From positions 1-43,729 of the forward strand of contig NZ_CANRPM010000021.1 in the NCBI RefSeq assembly GCF_947632445.1: a stretch of 43,729 bases of DNA, given 5' to 3'. A program made the translations under genes and the position numbers. The notes under the pieces are model-generated. The model saw only the letters and a list, made by a program, of their open reading frames with translations, was not told where the DNA came from and made no database searches. This DNA is from an uncultured Bacteroides sp. (lineage in GTDB: Bacteria; Bacteroidota; Bacteroidia; Bacteroidales; Bacteroidaceae). This document shows, piece by piece, positions 17,674 through 26,683 of the stretch; the first letter of the stretch is position 1; each line of letters begins with the position of its first letter.

Positions 17674-18679
17674 AATCTGTTGGCATTTGTTCTATCAGGA
17701 AATCGACTTGTTCGGGATTGAAACGTACATGACTGACTCCTTCAGGCAAAGTTCTCAGCTTGACTATATACTTATCGTTGCCCAGACGCGCCAGTTCTTC
17801 ATAAGAAACGACCAAATGAAAATCGTCGGCTGTAATTTGACGAAAGCGCCCTATGCCTACTTGGAAAGAAATCTTCACTTTTGATGGAAAAGTCCGCAAC
17901 ACTTTGCCGGCAGGGAAATTGATACCTCGCAGAGGCACCTCTACAGTCTTCTCCGTGTACATATCTACTGGCAGCGTCAGCTTTACGGAAGCCGGAATAT
18001 ATTTTGCTCCTTTCGGGGCCGACAAAACAACCTCACGTTTCAAAGTATCGGTAATATTATCCAAACTCAACGGTAAGGTATAAGCTGCCTTCATCGTATC
18101 TAAAGCATCCGAAGGAGCATAGACTCGAACTGAATCCGGCGTAAAAAGCGTATCGGGCAAATAATATTGTTCGCCCGCACTCACTCTTCCACACAATTTG
18201 ACCGGTATCATCTTGGACACACCTGTAGAATAGTAATACTCCAACGTATCAGGCTTTATGGAAAGCAACGCGGTAGAAGCATTCAGTTGGCCCGTTATCC
18301 TTTTTTGTACTTGCGAAGTCTGTACTTGAACATGGTTTCCCATCTTATTATAGTTCCTGAAGTCAAGGATTACCGGATAAAAGTTCTTGCCCAGCATATA
18401 GTTGAGCAATACCGTACCCTTATCGCGTACTCTTACCCTGACTTCAGACATCGGTTCAGAAGTGATAACTACATTTTCGGGGACATTTCTCAGCCGAACC
18501 GGAATAGGAAACTCTGTCTCGTAATCGTTGTTCAGCGTCTGAAGCAGCCAAAAACCAGCCGCAATGAAGAAGAAACACAAAAAAACAAAGAACTCCCGGC
18601 TCTTCGTACTGAGCAGGAAGTCCTTTGCCTGTTTCTTCGTCTTCAAAAATAACCGCTTTATGTTCCTCTGTTCGAACAT
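17663..18679 (-). CDS. YbbR/CdaR-like membrane protein
   Basis: 338 aa. A basic N-terminal cytoplasmic segment (1-29) is followed by one membrane segment (about 30-47, [18 protein letters not shown]) and then extracytoplasmic YbbR repeats (for example [35 protein letters not shown] and [16 protein letters not shown]). In Firmicutes the homologue CdaR regulates the c-di-AMP cyclase CdaA. No cyclase gene is in this window, so its partner here is unknown. It starts 12 bp after yajC and overlaps coaE by 11 bp. Confidence 0.88.
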   Translation of the reverse strand: MFEQRNIKRLFLKTKKQAKDFLLSTKSREFFVFLCFFFIAAGFWLLQTLNNDYETEFPIPVRLRNVPENVVITSEPMSEVRVRVRDKGTVLLNYMLGKNFYPVILDFRNYNKMGNHVQVQTSQVQKRITGQLNASTALLSIKPDTLEYYYSTGVSKMIPVKLCGRVSAGEQYYLPDTLFTPDSVRVYAPSDALDTMKAAYTLPLSLDNITDTLKREVVLSAPKGAKYIPASVKLTLPVDMYTEKTVEVPLRGINFPAGKVLRTFPSKVKISFQVGIGRFRQITADDFHLVVSYEELARLGNDKYIVKLRTLPEGVSHVRFNPEQVDFLIEQMPTDYGY

Positions 18680-18691
18680 AAGTATCGTTTT

Positions 18692-19024
18692 TTATTTGTT
18701 GGCAGCCTGGCTGTTGTTGGCATCGGCAGCAGCAGCGAAGATCGAATTCTTGTCGATACGGATTTTTACGTTCGAAGCGATTTCCAGCACTACATCATTA
18801 TCATTTATTTCCTTAATCACGCCATGAATACCTCCGGCTGTAATAACTTTCTGGTTCACCTGAAGCGACTTGCGGAAATTGGCGATTTCCTTCTGCTTTT
18901 TGTTCTGCGGACGAATCATAAAGAAATACATGATAACGAACATGGCAATCAGCATGATCCATGTCCAGCTGGCATCAGGTCCGGTGACCGGAGCCTGCAA
19001 AAGAAATACTGTCATTAAATTCAT
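18692..19024 (-). CDS. yajC: Preprotein translocase accessory subunit YajC
   Basis: 110 aa. One membrane segment (about 20-37, WIMLIAMFVIMYFFMI) is followed by the family signature RPQNKKQKE and the cytoplasmic GGIHGVIKEINDNDVVLEIASNVKIRIDKNSI domain. YajC associates with SecDF at the Sec translocon. The C-terminus is short and rich in Ala and Asn. It lies 46 bp after nusB. Confidence 0.94.
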   Translation of the reverse strand: MNLMTVFLLQAPVTGPDASWTWIMLIAMFVIMYFFMIRPQNKKQKEIANFRKSLQVNQKVITAGGIHGVIKEINDNDVVLEIASNVKIRIDKNSIFAAAADANNSQAANK

Positions 19025-19070
19025 AAGATTTTCCCGTTTGTTTTTTTATAAATTTGGAAAGCAAAGATAA

Positions 19071-19997
19071 TCAGTTTTTCGACAGCTTTCCATCTTTTTT
19101 TAATTGATTAACAATTCCGTCTAATGTGCCGTTTACAAAGCTGCCACTTTTAGCTGTACTGTACAGTTTGGCAATCTCAACGTATTCGTTCAGTGACACA
19201 CTGATAGGAATGTTGGGGAAGCTCAGGATCTCGGCCAAGGCACATTGCATGATAATAACATCCATGAAAGCTACGCGATTCAAGTCCCAGTTACGAATAT
19301 TTTCGCTGATCAGATGACGATAGTAATCACAATTAAGGATAGTGCGACGGAAAAGGCGGCGTGCAAATTCGCGATCTTCGTCGTCCTTGAATTCAGGCAA
19401 CAGTTCCTGATTAGCTCCATTCTTTTCGTCAAAGCGCTTGATGGTCTTCAGCACAAACGTGTCTACGATTTCCTTATCGTCGTTCCAATAGAGACTTTGA
19501 TCTTCGAGCAGGGAATCCAATGCATCGTTTTTGAAGATAAAATTCTTGTAGAACTTCCGCCACAATTCGCGGTCGGCTTCATAAGAACGGTCGTCAGAAG
19601 CCATATATTCTTTATATATATCCGAAGCAATGATTTTCTCATAAAGGCCTTTCACGAAATCCTCGTCGTTGTCCCACGAACGTTTCTGACTGGACATGTA
19701 ATCCAAAAGCTGTTTATTCACCTCCAACTGAGCGATAAACTTGTTTTCCACAAACTTAGTGTTAGGATACAATTCGTCCGGCGTAGGAGCCAGTTTGGCT
19801 TTTGCAGCCGAAATACGTTTTTGCGCATAGTTCGTCAAAGCCGTCATCAACATCAGCAAATAATTGTACAAATCATAAGCTTTGGAAAGGCTGAAGAACA
19901 ATTCTTTCTCCGCCGAGTCTAAATTCTTGCTGCCGTTCTGATAATAAGCATATACAATCTGTATAATTTTAAGACGAATAAGAACTCTGTTAATCAT
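19071..19997 (-). CDS. nusB: Transcription antitermination factor NusB (long Bacteroidota form)
   Basis: 308 aa from ATG 19997 (MINRVLIRLKIIQIVYAYYQ). The NusB fold is concentrated in the C-terminal half: FARRLFRRTILN, NWDLNRVAFMDVIIMQCALAEIL and the signature SLNEYVEIAKLYSTAKSGSFVNGTLDGI. Classical NusB is about 140 aa; the long N-terminal extension is usual in this phylum. NusB binds boxA RNA with S10 in rRNA antitermination. A reading frame extends upstream to 20105 but lacks NusB character. A TACTTTTG -7 candidate (20039-20032, minus strand) lies 35 bp before the start with a weak -33 box. Confidence 0.92.
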   Translation of the reverse strand: MINRVLIRLKIIQIVYAYYQNGSKNLDSAEKELFFSLSKAYDLYNYLLMLMTALTNYAQKRISAAKAKLAPTPDELYPNTKFVENKFIAQLEVNKQLLDYMSSQKRSWDNDEDFVKGLYEKIIASDIYKEYMASDDRSYEADRELWRKFYKNFIFKNDALDSLLEDQSLYWNDDKEIVDTFVLKTIKRFDEKNGANQELLPEFKDDEDREFARRLFRRTILNCDYYRHLISENIRNWDLNRVAFMDVIIMQCALAEILSFPNIPISVSLNEYVEIAKLYSTAKSGSFVNGTLDGIVNQLKKDGKLSKN

Positions 19998-20256
19998 ATA
20001 TCTTATATAAATAGGTTTGTTTAACAAAGGGCAAAAGTAGGCATTTTTAATGACTTGGCATAAATAAATCTGTTTTTTTATTGCAGAATTTGATAATCCA
20101 GCCATTTTCTTTTGACAGTTGAAAAAAAATCGTCAATTTTGAACCCCGATACAAATCGCCCGGCTTCGTCGGCTCTACCAACGACAAGAACCGAGCGCAT
20201 GATAGTATTGAGTTTAAAACAGTATTAACGACCTATTACTTATTTACTGACTATTT

Positions 20257-20673
20257 ATGGAAGAAGAGTGGAAAAAGAAAAACGGTGGAGAGAGCAGTGA
20301 CAAGGAAATCTTATATTCCCAAGCCATCAAGGCCGGCAAACGTATCTATTATTTAGATGTAAAGAAAAACAGGAAAGACGAAATGTTCCTTGCCATTACA
20401 GAAAGCAAGAAAATCATCAGCGGCGAAGGCGAAGAATCACAAGTGAGCTTCGAAAAGCACAAAATATTCCTCTATCAGGAAGACTTCGATAAGTTTATGA
20501 ACGGTTTGAAGCAGTCTATCAGCTTCATTCAGGAACAACAAGGTACCTGCATACCCAAAAATGAGAATAAAGAAGCCGACACCTCCCAAAATACAAGCGT
20601 TCAGCAGGAAACGGCCGGCAGTGATACAGCAGCCCTGGCAGAAGGCGAAATCAAGATTGACATTGATTTTTAA
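20257..20673 (+). CDS. DUF3276 (PUR-alpha-like) nucleic-acid-binding protein
   Basis: 138 aa. The PUR-like domain spans about residues 15-90: ILYSQAIKAGKRIYYLDVKKNRKDEMFLAITESKK followed by FEKHKIFLYQEDFDKFMNGLKQSISFI. PUR domains bind single-stranded purine-rich DNA or RNA; binding has not been shown for this protein. The C-terminal 45 residues are low in complexity, rich in Thr, Glu and Ala, and end in an acidic IKIDIDF. It is divergent from nusB and ends 139 bp before rplY, which has its own promoter. Confidence 0.88.
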   Translation: MEEEWKKKNGGESSDKEILYSQAIKAGKRIYYLDVKKNRKDEMFLAITESKKIISGEGEESQVSFEKHKIFLYQEDFDKFMNGLKQSISFIQEQQGTCIPKNENKEADTSQNTSVQQETAGSDTAALAEGEIKIDIDF

Positions 20674-20682
20674 GCACAACTC

Positions 20683-20713
20683 TTTGATTATTCAAAAAGA
20701 AGCAGTACTTTTG
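20683..20713 (+). promoter_or_regulatory. Promoter of rplY
   Basis: TTTG at 20683-20686 and TACTTTTG at 20706-20713 with a 19-bp spacer, matching the Bacteroides consensus. The -33 box begins just 9 bp after the DUF3276 stop codon. It predicts a leader of about 90 nt on rplY. Confidence 0.8.
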
Positions 20714-20730
20714 CACCGCTTTTTTACAGC

Positions 20731-20745
20731 ATGTGCGGCCGGGCC
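20731..20745 (+). promoter_or_regulatory. GC-rich hairpin in the rplY leader
   Basis: TGCGGCC-G-GGCCGCA forms a perfect 7-bp dyad about 20 nt after the predicted transcription start and 70 nt before the rplY start codon. It stands out as the only GC-rich stretch in an A-rich leader and has no T tract after it, so it is not a terminator. A regulatory role is possible but unproven. Confidence 0.5.
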
Positions 20746-20812
20746 GCATCGTGTGATGGTGAATTAAGCAAAAACAACTACTTAATTTAGAGTAACACAA
20801 AAAACTATTCAA

Positions 20813-21403
20813 ATGAAATCAATTGAAGTAAAAGGAACTGCAAGAACCATTGCAGAGCGTTCTTCGGAACAAGCAAGAGCCTTGAAGGCCATTCGTAAAA
20901 ACAACGGTGTACCCTGCGTACTCTATGGTGGTGGCGAAAACATCCATTTCACTGTACCTGCAGACGGCCTGCGTAACTTGGTTTATACTCCTCACATCTA
21001 TGTCGTAGACCTCGTAATCGACGGCAAGAAGTACAACGCTATCATGAAGGACATCCAGTTCCACCCTGTAAAGGACACCATCCTGCACGTCGACTTCTAT
21101 CAGATTGATGAGACCAAACCTATCGTAATGGAAGTACCCGTACAGCTCGAAGGTTTGGCAGAAGGTGTAAAGGCCGGTGGTAAGCTGGCTTTGCAGATGC
21201 GTAAACTGAAAGTAAAAGCCCTCTATAACGTAATCCCTGAAAAACTGGTAATAAATGTTTCTCACTTGGGCCTGGGCAAGACTGTTAAGGTTGGCGAACT
21301 GAGCTACGAAGGTTTAGAGCTGATGAACGCCAAGGAAGCTGTCGTTTGCGCCGTTAAGCTGACACGTGCCGCAAGAGGTGCCGCTGCAGCCGCAAGCAAC
21401 TAA
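20813..21403 (+). CDS. rplY: 50S ribosomal protein L25/general stress protein Ctc
   Basis: Binds 5S rRNA in the large ribosomal subunit. 196 aa, the long CTC/TL5 form: an N-terminal L25 domain (ALKAIRKNNGVPCVLYGGGENIHFTV, then MKDIQFHPVKDTILHVDFYQI, to about residue 100) and a C-terminal TL5-type beta domain (KPIVMEVPVQLEGLAEGVKAGGKL onward). It ends in a run rich in Ala (TRAARGAAAAASN). It has its own consensus promoter and a terminator-like hairpin at 21448-21513. Confidence 0.95.
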   Translation: MKSIEVKGTARTIAERSSEQARALKAIRKNNGVPCVLYGGGENIHFTVPADGLRNLVYTPHIYVVDLVIDGKKYNAIMKDIQFHPVKDTILHVDFYQIDETKPIVMEVPVQLEGLAEGVKAGGKLALQMRKLKVKALYNVIPEKLVINVSHLGLGKTVKVGELSYEGLELMNAKEAVVCAVKLTRAARGAAAAASN

Positions 21404-21447
21404 TCGAAACGTTCCCTTCTGAGATAAGGATAAACGAAACAAAAGAA

Positions 21448-21521
21448 ACGCGGATTAACGCAGAGACGCAGGTTTGGTTTACACAATCCGCGGAAAACTG
21501 CGTTAATCCGCGTCCTTTTTT
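21448..21521 (+). terminator. Terminator downstream of rplY, CGGATTA-type inverted repeat
   Basis: A perfect 16-bp inverted repeat (21448-21463 and 21498-21513) with arms reading ACGCGGATTAACGCAG and its complement, followed by CC and T7. This is an intrinsic terminator by form. The arm sequence is related to that of the long inverted repeat at 35571-35644, which suggests both derive from one dispersed palindromic family. Confidence 0.8.
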
Positions 21522-21555
21522 TATCAATCGGACACACCATAGAGTTCCTCCGAGG

Positions 21556-21621
21556 AAAACGATGGAATGTTCGAAAGAAAACAATAGAATATGCCAAGGG
21601 AAGCAATGCTTTTCCTTTCCA
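21556..21621. repeat. Degenerate 22-bp repeat, three units
   Basis: Three units can be aligned by their AAAAC/GAAGC cores at 21556, 21578 and 21600, exactly 22 bp apart (GAAAACGATGGAATGTTC, then AAAACAATAGAATATGCC, then GAAGCAATGCTTTTCC). The units are diverged. They sit between the rplY terminator and pth. Confidence 0.5.
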
Positions 21622-21637
21622 TACAAATTGAAACAAA

Positions 21638-22201
21638 ATGAAATACCTAATTGTAGGCCTTGGAAACATAGGCCCCGAATATCACGAAACCCGCCATAAC
21701 ATAGGTTTCATGGTCGTGGATTCGCTGGCTCAGGAAGCAGGTGCTACCTTCAAAGACGGACGCTACGGCTTCACCGCCACCTTCTCGGTGAAGGGCCGTC
21801 AGCTGCTGTTGCTCAAACCATCCACCTATATGAACCTCAGCGGAAATGCCGTGCGCTACTGGATGCAGAAGGAAAACATTCCGTTGGAGAATACGCTCAT
21901 CGTTGTGGACGACCTTTCCCTGGCCTTCGGCACCTTGCGCCTGAAAGGAAAAGGAAGTGATGCGGGGCACAACGGGTTGAAGCATATCGCTGCTACGTTG
22001 GGTACACAGAACTATGCCCGCCTGCGCTTCGGCATCGGCAATGACTTTCCGCGCGGCGGACAGGTAGATTACGTGCTGGGACACTTCTCGGACGAGGACT
22101 GGAAAGCCATGCCCGAACGGCTGAAAACGGCGGGCGAAATCGTGAAAAGCTTCTGCTTGGCAGGCATCGACATAACTATGAACCAATTCAATAGGAAATG
22201 A
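21638..22201 (+). CDS. pth: Peptidyl-tRNA hydrolase
   Basis: Releases tRNA from peptidyl-tRNA that drops off ribosomes. 187 aa, the usual length. Active-site residues of bacterial Pth are visible: Asn10 (GLGNIGPEY), catalytic His20 (ETRHNIGF), Asn65 (STYMNLSG), Asp90/Asp91 (IVVDDLSL) and His110-Asn111 ([11 protein letters not shown]). The stop overlaps the next gene by 4 bp (ATGA). The gene order rplY-pth-S4 protein is a translation-quality group, since rescue of peptidyl-tRNA involves both pth and Hsp15-type S4 proteins. Confidence 0.96.
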   Translation: MKYLIVGLGNIGPEYHETRHNIGFMVVDSLAQEAGATFKDGRYGFTATFSVKGRQLLLLKPSTYMNLSGNAVRYWMQKENIPLENTLIVVDDLSLAFGTLRLKGKGSDAGHNGLKHIAATLGTQNYARLRFGIGNDFPRGGQVDYVLGHFSDEDWKAMPERLKTAGEIVKSFCLAGIDITMNQFNRK

Positions 22202-22629
22202 GTGAAGCCAGAATAGACAAATGGATGTGGGCCGTGCGTATCTTCAAGACACGCACCATCGCTGCCGAAGCCTGTAAGAAAGGACGCATCAGCATCAACG
22301 GCGTACAAGCCAAAGCTGCCCGCATGGTGAAACTGGGCGACATAGTACAGGTACGTAAACCGCCTATCACCTATTCGTTCAAGGTACTTCAAACCATCGA
22401 GAAACGTGTAGGAGCCAAGCTCGTCCCTGAAATGATGGAAAACGTTACTCCTTCCTACCAGTACGAATTGTTAGAAATGAGTCGTATCAATGGCTTCGTG
22501 AACCGCGCCAAAGGTACAGGACGTCCCACGAAGAAGGATCGGCGCAGCCTCGATGAATTCACTACACCCGAATTCATGGATGACTTCAATTTCGATTTTG
22601 ACTTCGACGACGAAGAAGAAGATGAATAA
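22198..22629 (+). CDS. S4-domain RNA-binding protein (Hsp15/HslR-like)
   Basis: 143 aa. The S4 domain lies at about residues 5-62: [48 protein letters not shown]. It is followed by a basic stretch ([18 protein letters not shown]) and a strongly acidic, Phe/Asp-rich tail (about 122-143). Hsp15 binds free 50S subunits carrying nascent chains. Translational coupling to pth by a 4-bp overlap supports a role in ribosome rescue. The acidic tail is not part of E. coli Hsp15. Confidence 0.9.
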   Translation: MSEARIDKWMWAVRIFKTRTIAAEACKKGRISINGVQAKAARMVKLGDIVQVRKPPITYSFKVLQTIEKRVGAKLVPEMMENVTPSYQYELLEMSRINGFVNRAKGTGRPTKKDRRSLDEFTTPEFMDDFNFDFDFDDEEEDE

Positions 22630-22663
22630 ACAAAGTGTAATTGATCAAAAACTGTCTTGCACA

Positions 22664-23650
22664 ATGAAAAGAGATAAAATCAGATGGGGGTTTATTGGTT
22701 GCGGAGAAGTGACCAAATACAAGAGTGGCCCCGCTTTTCAGAAAATAGAAGGTTCCGAAGTAGTGGCTGTTATGAGTCGAAACGGCGCCAATGCCAAATC
22801 GTATGCCAAGGAGCGCAACATTCCCAAATGGTATGACGACGCCCAGGAATTGATAGACGACGAAGACGTAAATGCCGTCTACATCGCCACTCCACCCTCC
22901 TCTCATGCCACGTATGCTATCATGGCCATGAAGGCAGGCAAGCCGGTCTATATCGAAAAGCCCATGGCCGTCACTTACGAAGAATGCTGCCGCATCAACC
23001 GTATCTCGCAGGAAACGGGCGTTCCTTGTTTTGTAGCCTACTACCGCCGCTATCTTCCCTACTTTCAAAAAGTAAAATTACTCGTCGAAGAAGGTGCGAT
23101 AGGCAATGTCATCAACATCCAAATACGCTTTGCCCAACCGCCACGCAACTTGGATTACAACCGCGAGAACCTGCCCTGGCGTGTACAACCCGACATAGCA
23201 GGAGGAGGATACTTCTATGATTTGGCCCCCCATCAGATTGACTTGCTACAGGAAATCTTCGGCTGTATTTTGGAAGCCAGCGGCTACAAGAGCAATCGCG
23301 GTGGACTCTATCAAGCAGAAGATACCATCAGCGCCTGCTTTCAATTCGATAACGGGCTGGTCGGCAGTGGTTCATGGTGTTTCGTAGCCGATGATTCCGC
23401 CCGCGAGGACCGTATTGAAATCATCGGTGACAAAGGTATGATTTGCTTTTCCGTCTTTACTTACGACCCTATCGCCCTGCATACCGAAAAGGGTCGCGAG
23501 GAGATTCCTATCGCTAATCCACTCTATGTACAGCAACCGCTCATCCAAGCCGTCGTAGACCACCTATTAGGAAAATCGGTTTGTACCTGCAATGGCGAAA
23601 GCGCCACGCTGACAAATTGGGTGATGGACAAGATATTGGGAAAGATTTAA
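22664..23650 (+). CDS. Gfo/Idh/MocA-family oxidoreductase
   Basis: 329 aa. The N-terminal NAD(P)-binding Rossmann fold starts at once (IRWGFIGCGEVTKYKSGPAF). The family's EKPMAVT motif (98-104) and the catalytic-His region GGGYFYDLAPHQIDLL (His190) are present. Substrates of this family are sugars, inositols or similar polyols, and the substrate here cannot be inferred. ATG 22664 puts the start just before the first beta strand. ATG 22622, which overlaps the S4 gene stop, would add 14 residues and give coupling. Confidence 0.9.
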   Translation: MKRDKIRWGFIGCGEVTKYKSGPAFQKIEGSEVVAVMSRNGANAKSYAKERNIPKWYDDAQELIDDEDVNAVYIATPPSSHATYAIMAMKAGKPVYIEKPMAVTYEECCRINRISQETGVPCFVAYYRRYLPYFQKVKLLVEEGAIGNVINIQIRFAQPPRNLDYNRENLPWRVQPDIAGGGYFYDLAPHQIDLLQEIFGCILEASGYKSNRGGLYQAEDTISACFQFDNGLVGSGSWCFVADDSAREDRIEIIGDKGMICFSVFTYDPIALHTEKGREEIPIANPLYVQQPLIQAVVDHLLGKSVCTCNGESATLTNWVMDKILGKI

Positions 23651-23707
23651 TTGATGATGGATAATTAAAAAATGAAGGTTTACAATTTTTCAATTATCCA
23701 TTATCAA
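23651..23707. terminator. Bidirectional terminator-like inverted repeat
   Basis: 16-nt arms TTGATGATGGATAATT (23651-23666) and AATTATCCATTATCAA (23692-23707) pair fully apart from one G-T wobble. They lie between the convergent oxidoreductase and HIT-protein genes, directly after the stop of the former and 11 bp before the stop of the latter. Confidence 0.65.
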
Positions 23708-23717
23708 ATTTCTATTT

Positions 23718-24143
23718 TCAAAGTGCTGCTTTCAGCGCCACGATCATCTCCTGATACTCGGCATCGGAAAGATAGACTTTACCAGGATTCATCTGGAATG
23801 TACCACCGTAATCAGGGCCGTCTACATACTTCGGTGCTAAATGAAAATGCAGGTGCGACAGCTTGTCGGAATAGGCACTATAGTTGATTTTCTCCGGGTT
23901 GAACACCTTTTGCATAGCGCGGGTCACACGGGCCACGTCGCCCATGAAGGCATTGCGTTCGTCGTCAGACAGTTCGTTCAAGTCGTTCACGTGATCTTTA
24001 TAGGCCACAAGGCAACGACCGCGATAGGTTTGCTCCTTGAAAAGAAAAGCACGTGATACACTCAGTTGGGCAAACTCGATCATTAAGTTGTGCAATGTTT
24101 CATTGTTCTGACAGTAGAGACATTCTTTCGGATCGCTTTTCAT
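23718..24143 (-). CDS. HIT-family hydrolase
   Basis: 141 aa. The histidine triad HLHFHL (His97, His99, His101) is the nucleotide-binding and catalytic motif. A CLYC pair (Cys8, Cys11) near the N-terminus probably belongs to the zinc site of HinT/Fhit-type proteins. HIT proteins cleave nucleoside phosphoramidates, dinucleoside polyphosphates or similar; the substrate is unknown. It lies 41 bp after the antiporter gene and may share its transcript. Confidence 0.92.
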   Translation of the reverse strand: MKSDPKECLYCQNNETLHNLMIEFAQLSVSRAFLFKEQTYRGRCLVAYKDHVNDLNELSDDERNAFMGDVARVTRAMQKVFNPEKINYSAYSDKLSHLHFHLAPKYVDGPDYGGTFQMNPGKVYLSDAEYQEMIVALKAAL

Positions 24144-24184
24144 TTCTTTTTCGTTTTAGGGATTTACTATATTTTGTTTAGAAA

Positions 24185-26449
24185 TCATTCTTCCTTCTCC
24201 TCTGACTTTACCAAGCGGCGTACATCGTTGCTTTCGCCCACAATCCACACCACATCGCCTTCTAAGAAAGGTTCGGCCGGAGCGGGGGCATGCAAAGTGC
24301 CGTCGCCACGTTCTACGCCTGCAATGAGGCAGTGATATTTTTCACGGATACCTGCCTCACGCAGTGTCTTGCCCAGGAAGGGTGAACCGGCGTCTATGCT
24401 GAACTGGCGCAGAATCATCTCGCTCTTCTCCACTACATCGGTTTCAAGAGCCGAAACCTGCTCCATATCGCGGCTAAAGACGGCCAGATCTTCATCCGTT
24501 CCGATCACTTGCAGTGTGTCCTGAGGGAATAGACGCAGGCTTGCCCCAGGAATATTGAACCGTCTATATCCGCGCAACACAGACACTACGTGAACCCCAT
24601 ATTTGCGGCCGAAATTCAATTCACCCAATGTTCGCCCAGCCCAACGTGCCTCAGAGGGTAGCACGTAGTCTGCCAAGTGCAGGTCACGCGACAAGAGGCG
24701 TCCGGCATATTCGGGTTTCTTCTCACCCAGATATTCCGCCCGCATGTCACGGTAGCGCAGATTCTGAAAAAATGTCCGTTCAATAAGGATGGACTGGCGC
24801 TTCAGCTGCCGCGACATAATCATCAGTATCAACAACAGCACCGCTACACCCAGCACCAACCCGACGGACATCTTAAACAACCCGCCAATTACAAACATCA
24901 CAAAACCCGCTGCCACCAAAATGCGCAACACGATGGTAGCTACCAGCGGCGCCCGGTTGGCCCGACTCTCTTTCCAAAGAGTGGTAAACTCTACCGAATG
25001 ATTCTTCTTGATCATAATAGCACGCAGGAAAGGTGCAATGCACAAGATGATGATAACCGCCGAAGCCAACTGTCCCCAAATGCCTGGCAACGCCTCATGC
25101 AGCAACGGCACCAACAGCCGAAATGCCAACGCTATAATAGCGATACTCACCACTGAGTAGACCACCGTAATACGCACTAATGCCACGATAAACTTCTTCC
25201 ACAGGCTTTCGTGGTTCATTGTCGGCGAACCTGCCGTAGCATAGCGCTCCAACCATGTATGCCATTTTGCCGGCAGATGGCTGTCTACAAACGTCGAAGC
25301 CGGGCCCGCCACCCGAATCATGTAAGGGGTAAGGAAGGTCGTGATGACCGATACCGCCACGACAATGGGATAGAGGAAATTGCTTGTCACATCCATCGAA
25401 ACACCTAACGAAGCGATGATGAACGCGAACTCGCCAATCTGTGTCAGGCTGAAGCCGCACTGCATCGCTGTCTTCAGCGGCTGGCCAGAAAGCAACACGC
25501 CCAGTGTGCCAAACACTGCCTGACCGCCTATGACTGCCAAGGTAATGACTAAAATGGGCCCAGCATATTCCACGATCATCGTCGGATCGACCATCATGCC
25601 CACCGACACGAAGAATACCGCGCCAAACAAGTCCTTCACCGGCGCCACCAACCGTTCTATCGACTCCGCCTCAGCTGTCTCAGCCAGGATGGATCCCATG
25701 ATAAAGGCACCAAACGCAGGCGAAAAGCCTGTCTCAGCCGCCATCACCACCATTGCGAAACAAAGGCCCAACGCTACAATGAGCAACGTTTCGTCACTCA
25801 TCAGCCGACGGCAGCGTTTCAGCAACCCCGGTATCAAGTAGATGCCCACCACGAACCAAAGCACCAAGAAGAACATCAGTTTCAGGATGCTTTCCATCAT
25901 TTCCGCTCCCTCAAAATTGTGGCTTGCCGCCATCGTCGAGAGCACTACCATCAGCACAATGGCCAAGATGTCTTCCAGAATAAGGACGCTCAGTACCAAG
26001 CCGGCAAACTTTTTCTTCCGCAACCCCAAATCATCGAAAGCCTTGTAGATGATGGTCGTAGACGACATGGCTATCATCCCGCCTAGGAACAGGCAGTCCA
26101 TCCGCTTCCAACCGAAACCCGACCCCACGGCCATCCCCAGCAGAATCATACAGAAAATGATGGTACACGCCGCGATAATAGCCGCTCCGCCCACCTTGGC
26201 AATCTTCTTCAGGCTGAAATCCAGTCCCAAAGCAAAAAGCAGAAAGACCACACCTAAATCAGCCCATGTCTGGATATTGGTTGTATCCAGTACCGAAGGC
26301 GTATAAGGCATGTGCGGACTGGCCAGGAAACCGGCCACTACGTAGCCCAGCACCAGCGGTTGCTTGAGCTTCTTAAAAAGTAGTGTCATCAGACCCGCGC
26401 ACACTAGGATGAGGGCCAAGTCGCTTATCAAAGTAGGTAAATGTGACAT
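24185..26449 (-). CDS. CPA2-family cation:proton antiporter with two RCK-C domains
   Basis: 754 aa from ATG 26449. The N-terminal part (to about 400) is a Kef-type Na+/H+ exchanger domain: LGYVVAGFLASP, FLLFALGLDFSLKK, LVLSVLILEDILAIVLMV, GFSPAFGAFIMGSILAET and GFSLTQIGEFAFIIASLG, which contain the conserved charged and ED residues. Further membrane segments (about 440-570) lead to two tandem TrkA-C domains: LPSEARWAGRTLGELNF...LRLFPQDTLQVIGTDEDL and IDAGSPFLGKTLREAGI...EPFLEGDVVWIVGESNDV. No Rossmann (TrkA-N) domain is seen between them, so nucleotide gating of the KefC type is unlikely. The transported ion is not certain. Confidence 0.9.
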   Translation of the reverse strand: MSHLPTLISDLALILVCAGLMTLLFKKLKQPLVLGYVVAGFLASPHMPYTPSVLDTTNIQTWADLGVVFLLFALGLDFSLKKIAKVGGAAIIAACTIIFCMILLGMAVGSGFGWKRMDCLFLGGMIAMSSTTIIYKAFDDLGLRKKKFAGLVLSVLILEDILAIVLMVVLSTMAASHNFEGAEMMESILKLMFFLVLWFVVGIYLIPGLLKRCRRLMSDETLLIVALGLCFAMVVMAAETGFSPAFGAFIMGSILAETAEAESIERLVAPVKDLFGAVFFVSVGMMVDPTMIVEYAGPILVITLAVIGGQAVFGTLGVLLSGQPLKTAMQCGFSLTQIGEFAFIIASLGVSMDVTSNFLYPIVVAVSVITTFLTPYMIRVAGPASTFVDSHLPAKWHTWLERYATAGSPTMNHESLWKKFIVALVRITVVYSVVSIAIIALAFRLLVPLLHEALPGIWGQLASAVIIILCIAPFLRAIMIKKNHSVEFTTLWKESRANRAPLVATIVLRILVAAGFVMFVIGGLFKMSVGLVLGVAVLLLILMIMSRQLKRQSILIERTFFQNLRYRDMRAEYLGEKKPEYAGRLLSRDLHLADYVLPSEARWAGRTLGELNFGRKYGVHVVSVLRGYRRFNIPGASLRLFPQDTLQVIGTDEDLAVFSRDMEQVSALETDVVEKSEMILRQFSIDAGSPFLGKTLREAGIREKYHCLIAGVERGDGTLHAPAPAEPFLEGDVVWIVGESNDVRRLVKSEEKEE

Positions 26450-26648
26450 AATTCCTTCGTTTTCCGTTTCTGCAGACAAAAATACAAAAGAAAATGAAGA
26501 AAGAAGACTATACTTGATTAAAAAATAAGTTATCTTTTCAGGCAGGCACATCTCGGCAGTACAAAACGCTATACGCTCAGTCTACATTATCTTTTGATAA
26601 GATAGGATGCGGTTCAGGAGAAAAAATAGCTGAAACAAGTTTCAATAT

Positions 26649-26679
26649 TTTGTTCTCCTCTCACCTTTCACTATCTTTG
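26649..26679 (+). promoter_or_regulatory. Promoter of the porin gene, leaving almost no leader
   Basis: TTTG at 26649-26652 and TATCTTTG at 26672-26679 with a 19-bp spacer. The porin ATG is at 26684, only 4 bases past the -7 box, so transcription would begin at or just inside the start codon. Confidence 0.75.
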
Positions 26680-26683
26680 CCCC

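Noticed and set aside
19998..20105. NusB start at the upstream in-frame start at 20105
   Set aside because: The extra residues have no NusB similarity, and the probable -7 box at 20032-20039 lies inside this stretch.
21448..21521. Small RNA gene downstream of rplY
   Set aside because: The perfect hairpin followed by T7 is explained as an intrinsic terminator and no separate promoter was seen.
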